Assembly (NCBI GenBank): GCA_030035585.1
Contig: CM057482.1
Span: forward strand, 61,384,828 to 61,448,827
Source: Dugong dugon
Taxonomy: Eukaryota; Chordata; Mammalia; Sirenia; Dugongidae
DNA: 64,000 nt
Direction of reading: 5' to 3'
Every line of letters starts with the position of its first letter. Position 1 is the first letter of the stretch. A model generated the notes under the pieces. It was not told where the DNA came from and ran no database searches. It saw only the letters and a list, made by a program, of their open reading frames with translations. Positions 56,780-64,000 of this stretch are shown here, piece by piece. The position numbers were made by a program, and so were the translations under genes.

Positions 56780-57420
56780 TTTCCAAAAGAAACAGTCCAC
56801 CCACCACCAGCTGCTTTCTCAAATGTTCTCTCAGTGGGAGAATACTGGAGGGTGCCTGCCTTGCAAGTATTTGAATCCCCTGGTTCTCAAAGGGAACTTT
56901 GCATAACAGGGAATGAAGATACTTTTGGCTTTCAAAGCAAAAGAGGCAGATTGTTTGCCTTCAGCTAGGGGATGGCAGAAGAGGTTCAGTGCTGCTGACT
57001 AAACATTGTGTGCTTAACGCGAGCATGTAGCTTCTTCCCTGCCAGAAAGAGAAAGCAAGAGACTGTTGCTCTCAGTCTGGGGATTGAGAACGATTCACTT
57101 ACTGTGTTTGAAACTCCCTCTGTGTTCCATGCCTACGAAACTTGCCTGTGCATTGTCTACCTGGATAAAGTGTATGACTTTTCTCCCTTTCAAGTAGTTG
57201 AAGCCATTCAGGGTTTACAGCATTCCGGGAAGCAATCCGTGCTGCGAGGCTGAGAATACCGCTTTACAGACGGTATTGCTAAAGAAGAAGAGAAACGGCG
57301 TTTCTCCCGTTCTGGAACTCAAAAGAGACAAAACCGCAGTTTTGCTGAGTAAAAACTATGTTCCCAACAAGTATAAGTTCCCAATACACCGCATGAAAGA
57401 GAAGGTGAAATATAGCGTAG
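56780..57420 (-). repeat. Single satellite monomer (~640 bp) inside L1 ORF2
   Basis: Reverse-complement copy of the 685-bp satellite, with 'gtatttgaatcccctggtt', 'cttgcctgtgcattgtcta' and 'gaagagaaacggcgtttct'. It is 94% of one unit long. The frames 56581-57431 on the plus strand run through it and are not genes. Confidence 0.92.
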
Positions 57421-58821
57421 TGGGTGCCTAGATATTAAGTATGGTTATGTCTTCATGGTGGATCGTCTTTTTAATCATTATATAATGCTCATCTTTGTCT
57501 TTCATGGTGGATTTTGTATTAAATTCTATTTTATCTGAGATTAGTATCACCACTTCTGCTGTTTTGGGGTACCTGTTTGCTTTATATATTTTTTTCATCC
57601 TTTGATTTTTAATAAATTTACGTCTTTGTTTCTAAGGTGTATCTCTTGTAGACAGTATACGATAGATCCTGTTTTCCTATTTATTCTGTCACTGTCTGTC
57701 TCTTTATGAGTACATTTAGGCCATTTACATTCCACGCTATTATTGATAGATGTGAGTTTATTGTTGTCATTTTGTAGTGCTATTTTTGTGGTGCTGACAT
57801 TTTCTTTGTTCCTCTTACTCTCCTATATTGAATTCCTTTTGTTTGTGGGTTTGTTTTTTCATTTCTTTTGTTTTTCTAGGTTTTTATCTTACTGAGACTT
57901 TAGGTTTTTCTTTTTTCTTTGGATGAGTAGGCGTGTTAACTTTCTTTGTGCTTACCTTGAAATCTACCTGTATCTTCCTAGGTTTCAACCAGTCTTTTAT
58001 TACTTGGTATTGCCTTGCCTTCCTTTCCTTTAGAAAGTTCTATACCTACACCATTTATTCTGTCTTTTCTTCTTCTGATATTGTTGTCATTTACAGATTA
58101 ACCTCTCTGGTTCCCAGTTGTAAGCCTTTTAGTTTTGAAAAATCCTTGGGAGTTCATTTCCTAAGTTGGTATCTGGCTGGTGCGATCTTGCAACTTAGAT
58201 TCAGGCTGTAGTCTGATGTTGTTTGTTCTCAAACCAAAGGACTTGCTTTAGTAATTCCTGTAAGTTTGGTTTGGTTTTTACATATTCCCTTAATTTATGT
58301 TTATCTGGAAATTTCTTAATTTCACCATCATATTTGAACGAGAGTTTCACAGGCTATATTATTCTTGGCTGGTGGTTTTTTCTTTCAAGATTTTTTATAT
58401 ATCATACCATTGTCTTCTTGCCTCTATGGTTTCTGCCGAGTAGTTAGAGCTTAGTCTTGTTCTTTCCCCTCTGTATGTGACTTTGTGGTTTTCTTGAGCT
58501 GCTCTCAGCATTCTTTCTCTGTCTTTGGTTTTAGCCAGTGTGATTATGATATGCCTTGTTGATTTTCTTTTGGGGTTTATCCTATATGGGATTCGTTGAG
58601 CTTCTTGGATGGTCAGCTTTCCATCTTTCATGACATTAAGGAAGTTTTCTGTCGGCAATTCTTCAGCGATCCTCTCCGTGTTTTCCATTTTCTCCCCCTG
58701 TTCTGGAATTCTGATCTCTCACAGAGTTTTACTTTTAAATGTATCCCACATCATTCTCAGCTTTTCTTCATTTTTCTTAGTTCTTTTTTCTAATTTTTTC
58801 CTAAAAAGAGTGCTATCCAAG
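57421..58821 (-). mobile_element. L1 endonuclease, inter-ORF and ORF1 C-terminal part, minus strand
   Basis: After the satellite the L1 resumes in the ORF2 endonuclease ('ggttatgtcttcatggtgg', 57440), passes the ORF2 start near 57770 and the inter-ORF region, and reaches ORF1. The minus-strand frame 58688-58395 holds the ORF1 C-terminal domain (NPKRKSTRHIIITLAKTKD). An LTR interrupts ORF1 at 58822. Confidence 0.88.
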
Positions 58822-59311
58822 TGTCTCAGTTATTGAGTGCCACTGTAACAGAAATACCACAAGTGTATGGTTTTAAGAAACAGAAGTTTATTCTCTCACA
58901 GTCTAGTAGGCTGAAAGTCCAAAGTCAGGGCATTAGCTTCAGGGGAAGTGTTTTCCTGTCAATTCTGGAGGAAGGTTCTTGTCATCAATCTTCCACTGTG
59001 CAGGAACCTGGATCCAAAGAATGTGCTCTGCTCCTGGCACTCTTTTCTTGGTGATATGAGGTCCTCACTCTCTGCTTGATTCTCTTTCCTTTTCTATCTT
59101 GTAAGATAAAAGGTGGTGCAGGGCACTCTCCAGGGAAACTCCCTTTATACTGGATCAGCGATGTGACCTTAGTAAGAGTGTTACAATCCCACCCAAATCC
59201 TCTTTAACATCAAATTCCAATCACAGAGTGGAGGGCAACCACACAATACTGGGTATCATGGCCTAACCAAGTTGACATATATATTTGGAGGACACAGGTC
59301 GATCCATGACA
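58822..59311 (-). mobile_element. MaLR-type LTR inserted in L1 ORF1
   Basis: A 490-bp unit from 'tgtctcagttattgagtgc' to 'gtcgatccatgaca', flanked by ccaag and ccgag, a 5-bp target duplication with one change. L1 ORF1 is continuous across it: the second L1 has 'gaagacaaacacttggata' at this point. Confidence 0.85.
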
Positions 59312-60015
59312 CCGAGTATTTGTCTTCAATTTTGCTGTTCCTGTCTTCCATCGTTTCAAACCAGATCCTCAGAATGTCTATGACACTGTCCATTTCTGAA
59401 ATCTTCTTGTTTATCTTTTGGATTTCTAATTACTGTTTTTGTATGATTTCTAGTTGTGAATTAATTAGGACATTTTGTTCATGTGTTACTTTCCTGAATT
59501 CTTCTATTGTTTTATCTGTCTTTTCCGTGATTTTGACTGCCTTTTCCTTGATTTTGTCTATTTTTTCCTCATTCTTGTTTACTTTTTGCTTCAACTCTTG
59601 GGTAGCTCTGAATATTAGAGATTTGGATTCCCAATCAGGTAGTTCTAATGCCTTTTCCTCTACTGGAAAGTCATCTGGTGTTTTATTTTGATGCCCACTG
59701 GAACCATCCTGTCCTGTTTTTTTATGTTTTCAATTTTCTGCTGTCCTCAGGACATTCAGTAGTTATTTTCTTTGTTGATTTATTGTAGATTTGTTTGTTC
59801 TGTCCCCCTTTTCTGTTTTATTTGGTTATGTCTGAGCAAGTGCGCTGTGCGTTCTTTGTTGTTTGCTTGTCTGTGGGCATTAGGTTTTCACCTCCTTGTG
59901 CAATGGGCAGAGCCAGTAGCTCAGCTATGATGCAGCAGGACAGGTCTCGCTGAAGAGGAGGGTCTAAGACGGTTTGTTTGTAGGATGAACTGTGGCCGAC
60001 AGGAGTGGGCAGGGG
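59312..60015 (-). mobile_element. L1 ORF1 N-terminus and partial 5' UTR, minus strand
   Basis: The ORF1 coiled coil is seen in reverse at 59320-59640. The 5' UTR continues to about 60015 and stops before any promoter monomer, so this L1 is 5'-truncated. Confidence 0.82.
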
Positions 60016-60547
60016 TTCACTGCAGTTGGTGTTTCAGGCCTGGAATGCCGTGATATATAGATGAACCAGGTCTGCTGTCCTGAAACTCAGAGACTTGGGG
60101 GTACAGGGTGCAGTTAACAGTTACCAATGAGACAAACAAAAGGACAAGATCATTTTTGGTATTGAGGAGGGCTATGAAGACAATAAAATAAGGTGGATCA
60201 CTAGGAGATGTTGAAGCCAAGAACTGATGACAGCATGGGAGCCTTGATCCAGGGGCAGACTGTGCTCCACTCTCATGCTGAGGCACACCTGGGACACAAA
60301 GCTGAAGATCCTGACATTAGGAGAACCAAGGCACATGTGTGGCTTCTATAGGGAAGCATTGCTCATTTTTCATTCAAACTGCTCAAGTAATACTGTAATA
60401 AACTCTGGTTGGTGCCAACTTCTATCTTTTGACCCTGGCAGAACTTCAATGTTTCTAAGACTTTTCTACTCATAGACTGCTAACACAGAGTTTTCTGGTA
60501 CTGCAACATACACCACTGAACTCCGTGATTCCTGTGAATTGGAAAAC
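60016..60547. other. Unassigned, with ancient repeat
   Basis: 60100-60250 resembles an old L2-class repeat ('gaggagggctatgaagaca'). The remainder up to the satellite is unrecognised. Confidence 0.4.
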
Positions 60548-62457
60548 TAAGAACGGTTTCTCTTCTTCTTTAGCGATACCATCTGTAAAGCCCTATTCTC
60601 AGCTACGCAGCACAGAATGCCTCCCAGAATGCTGGAAAGCCTGAATGGCTTCATCTAGTTGAAAGGGATCAAAGTCATACGCTTTATCCAGGTAGACAAT
60701 GCACTGTCAACTTTCTTAGGCATGTAACACAGAGGGACTTTCAAACACAGAAAGTGAATCGTGCTCCGTTCATACCCAGACTGAGAGCAACAAGCTCTTG
60801 CTTTCTCTTTCAGGCAGGGAAGAAGCTACATGCTCGTGTTAAACACACATCCTTTAGTCAGCAAAACTGAACCTCTTCTGCTGTCTTCTAGTTGAAGGCA
60901 GACAATCTACCTGTTTGGCTTTGAAAGCCAATAGTACTTTCATTCCCTGCTATGCAAACTTCCCTTTGAAAACAGGAGGATTCAAATACTTACTAGGCCT
61001 GCACTCTGCAGCCTTCTCCCACTCAGAGAACATTGGAGAAAGCAGCTTCTGCTGGGCGGAAAGTTTCTTCTAACAAAACTGAAAACTTAAGTAGATTCAG
61101 TTAAGCACCAAGAAGGAGAAAGCTGTCTTTTGCTTTCTCTTTCATATGGTGAATAGGGAACTGAAACCTACTGCTAACAAAGTTTTTCCTCAGGAGAACT
61201 ACGATACTGCCTCCTTCGCGTTCCAGAATGTGAGAAGCGCGGTTTCTCTTCTCATTTAGCAATACCGTCTGTAAAGCCCTATTCTCAGCTACGGAGCACA
61301 GAACCCCTCCTGGAATGCTGGAAAGCCTGAACGACTTCAACTACTTGAATGGGAGAAAAGTCATACGCTTTATCCAGGTATAGAATGCACAGGCAACTTT
61401 CTTAGGCATGTAACACAGAGGGACTTTCAAACACAGAAACTGAATCTTTATCCATTCATCCCCAGACTGAGAGCAACAAGCTCTTGGTTTCTCTTTCAGG
61501 CAGGGAAGAAGCTACATGCTGGTGTTAAGCACGCAAGCTTTAGTCATCAAAACTGAAGCTCTTCTGTTGTCCTCTAGCTGAAGGCAGACAATCTACCTGT
61601 TTGGCTTTGAAAGGCAGTAGTACCTTCATTCCTGGTAGGCAAAATTCCCTTTGAAAACCAGGGGATTCAAATACTTGCTAAGCCTGCACTCTGCAGCTGT
61701 CTCCCACGCAGGGAACATTGGAGAACGCAGCTTGGTCTGGGCGGACACTTTCTTCTCTCAAAACTGAAAACTTAAGTAGATTCAGTTAAGCAGCTTGAAG
61801 GACAACGCTTTATTTTGATTTCTCTTTCATATGGTGACTAGGGAACTGAAACTTACTGCTAACCAAGTTTTTACTCAGGAGAATTACGGTTTTGCCTCCT
61901 TCGCGTTCCAGAATGGGAGAAACGCGGTTTCTCTTCTCCTTTAGCTATACCGTCTGTAAAGCCCTATTCTCAGCTACGCAACACAGAATGCCTCCTGGAA
62001 TGCTTGAAAGGCTGAACGGCTTCAACTAGTTGAAAGGGAGAAAAGTAATAGGCTTTATCCAGGTAGACAATGCACAGGCAACTTTCTTACGCATGTAACA
62101 CAGAGGGACTTTGAAACAAAGAAAGTGAATCGTGCTCCGTTCATCGCCAGACTGAGAGCATCAAGCTCTTGCTTTCTCTTTCAGGCAGGGAAGAAGCTAC
62201 ATGCTCGCGTTAAGCACACAAGCTTTAGTCAGCCAAACTGAACCTCTTCTGCTGTCCTCTAGCTGAAGGCAGACAATCTACCAGTTTGGCTTTGAAATGC
62301 AGTAGTACCTTCATTCCTGGTAGGCAAAATTACCTTTGAAAACCAGGGGATTCAAATACTTGCTAGGCCTGCACTCTCCAGCCTTCTCCCAAGCAGGGAA
62401 CATTGGAGAAAGGAGCTTGTGCTGGGCGGACACTTTCTTTTAACAAAACTGAAAACT
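60548..62457 (+). repeat. Satellite array, about 2.8 units of ~685 bp
   Basis: Anchor 'cctttgaaaac' recurs at about 60962, 61648 and 62334, steps of 685-686 bp. Units have the same landmarks as 41733-44952 and the same strand, but the flanking L1 is on the minus strand. It ends abruptly at 62457, fused to L1 ORF1 sequence. Confidence 0.95.
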
Positions 62458-64000
62458 GAGTAGTTAGAGCTTAGTCTTGTTATTTCCCCTCTGTATGTGA
62501 CTTTGTGCTTTTCTTGAGCTGCTCTCAGCATTCTTTCTCTGTCTTTGGTTTTAGCCAGTGTGATTATGATATGCCTTCATGATTTTCTTTTGGGGTTTAT
62601 CCTATATGGGATTCGTTGAGCTTCTTGGATGGTCAGCTTTCCATCCTTCATGACATTAAGGAAGTTTTCTGTCGGCAATTCTTCAGTGATCCTCTCCCTG
62701 TTTTCCGTTTTCTCCCCCTATTCTGGAACTCTGATCTCTCACCGAGTTTTGCTTTTAAATTTATCCCACATCTTTCTCAGCTTTTCTTCATTTTTCTTAG
62801 TTCTTTTTTCTAATGTTTTCCTAAAAAGAGTTCTATCCAAGTGTCTCAGTTATTGAGTGCCACTGTAACAGAAATACCACAAGTGTATGGCTTTAAGAAA
62901 CAGAAGTTTATTCTCTCACAGTCTAGTAGGCTGAAAGTCCAAATTCAGGGCATTAGCTTCAGGGGAAGTGTTTTCCTGTCAATTCTGGAGGAACGTTCAT
63001 GTCATCAATCATCCCCTGGTCTAGGAGCTTCTCTGTGCAGGAACCCAGATCCAAAGGATGTGCTCTGCTCCTGGCACTGCTTTCTTGGTGGTATGAGGTC
63101 CTCACTCTCTGCTTCCTTTTCTATATTGTAAGATAAAAGGTGGTGCAGGGCACTCTCCAGGGAAACTGCCTTTATATTGGATTAGCGATGTGACCTCAGT
63201 AACAGTGTTACAATCCCACCCGAATCCTCTTTAACATCAAATTCCAATCACAGAGTGGAGGGCAACCACACAATACTGGGTATCATGGCCTAACCAAGTT
63301 GACATATGTATTTGGAGGACACAGTTCGATCCATGACACCGAGTATTAGTCTTCAATTTTGCTGTGTCTTCCATCGTTTCAAACCTGATCCTCAGAATGT
63401 TTATGACCCTGTCCATTTCTGAATTCTTGTTGTTTATCTTTTGGATTTCTAATTACTGTTTTTGTATGATTTCTATGTGTGAATTAATTTGGACATTTTG
63501 TTCATGTTTTATTTTCCTGAATTCTTCTATTGTTTTATCTGTCTTTTCCGTAATTTTGACTGCCTTTTCCTTGATTTTGTCTATTATTTCCTCGGTCGTG
63601 TCTACTTTTTGTTTCAACTCTTGGGTAGCTCTGACTATTAGAGATTTGGATTCCCTATCACGTAATTCTAGTGCCTTTTCTTCTACTGGAAAGTCATCTG
63701 GTGTTTTATTTTGATGCCCACTGGAACCATCCTGTCCTTTTTTTTTATGTTTTCAATTTTCTGCTGTCTTCAGGACATTCAGTAGTTATTTTCTTTGTTG
63801 ATTTATTGTAGACTTGTTTGTTCTGTCCCCCTTTTTTGTTTTATTTGGTTATGTCTGAGCAAAAGGGCTGTGCGTTCTTTGTTGTTTGCTTGTCTGTGGG
63901 CATGAGGTTTTCAACCCCTTGTGCAATGGGCAGAGCCAGTAGCTCAGCTATGGTGCAGCAGGACAGGTCTCGCTGAAGGGGAGGGGCTAGGATGGGTTGT
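62458..64000 (-). repeat. Second copy of the 4,020-bp unit (runs off the window)
   Basis: L1 ORF1/5' UTR part duplicated from 58438-59980, including its own copy of the MaLR LTR at 62842-63338. Differences are scattered substitutions and small indels, such as extra 'ctggtctaggagcttctct' near 63018, so the copies have diverged slightly. Confidence 0.93.
62842..63338 (-). mobile_element. MaLR-type LTR, duplicated copy
   Basis: Paralogue of 58822-59311 with the same flanks (ccaag and ccgag), showing that it came along with the tandem duplication and did not insert separately. Confidence 0.88.

Larger units (their letters stand above)
58438..62457. repeat. 4,020-bp tandem duplication unit, first copy
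   Basis: The sequence from 'gagtagttagagcttagtc' at 58438 reappears at 62458 and stays aligned at an offset of about 4,020 bp to the window end. The unit contains the ORF1 part, the MaLR LTR, the 5' UTR, the unassigned 0.5 kb and the satellite array. Confidence 0.93.

Overview
This window is nuclear DNA of an afrotherian mammal, most likely an elephant or close relative. The main evidence is a set of tRNA-derived AfroSINEs (heads like 'ggagccctggtggcgcag', always with the 'ctatgagtcggaa' box) and RTE LINEs ending in 'cacctaacaacaacaacaa', the RTE1 type known from Loxodonta. I see no intact protein-coding gene. The window is almost wholly layered transposable elements, together with one processed kinase pseudogene, two related CpG-rich promoter-like segments, and an unusual satellite/L1 patchwork at the right end.

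Layout. 1-1.8 kb: an ERV-L-type LTR with its primer-binding site, joined to an RTE fragment. 1.8-4.0 kb: first copy of a segmental duplication holding a SINE, an RTE fragment split by a solo LTR, a CpG-rich promoter/first-exon candidate and an L1 piece. 4.05-5.85 kb: unassigned. 5.85-8.1 kb: a scrambled MARK2 retropseudogene on the minus strand. 8.1-13.3 kb: an old L1 on the plus strand. 13.3-17.2 kb: an old ERV-L interior into which a MaLR LTR, L1 3' ends and an RTE have nested. 17.2-20.5 kb: mostly low-information DNA with ancient repeats. 20.5-26.3 kb: second copy of the segmental duplication, here carrying a nearly full-length RTE and a stronger CpG island. 26.3-35.9 kb: L1, LTR, MER20 and SINE fragments.

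35.9-50.3 kb: two plus-strand L1 elements separated by a 3.2-kb tandem array of a ~685-bp satellite. The first L1 has an intact-looking 5' end with alternating promoter monomers. 50.3-55.2 kb: mixed old repeats plus one possible unique promoter/exon on the minus strand near 52 kb. 55.3-64.0 kb: a minus-strand L1 broken by one satellite monomer and a MaLR-type LTR, followed by 2.8 further satellite units. A 4,020-bp block (L1 part + LTR + satellite) starts to repeat in tandem at 62,458 and runs off the window.

The most interesting signal is the ~685-bp satellite and its repeated occurrence inside L1 sequence in different phases and orientations. The alternating 5' monomers of the L1 and the paired CpG islands with splice donors come next. 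All family names come from remembered consensus features; no database search was possible.
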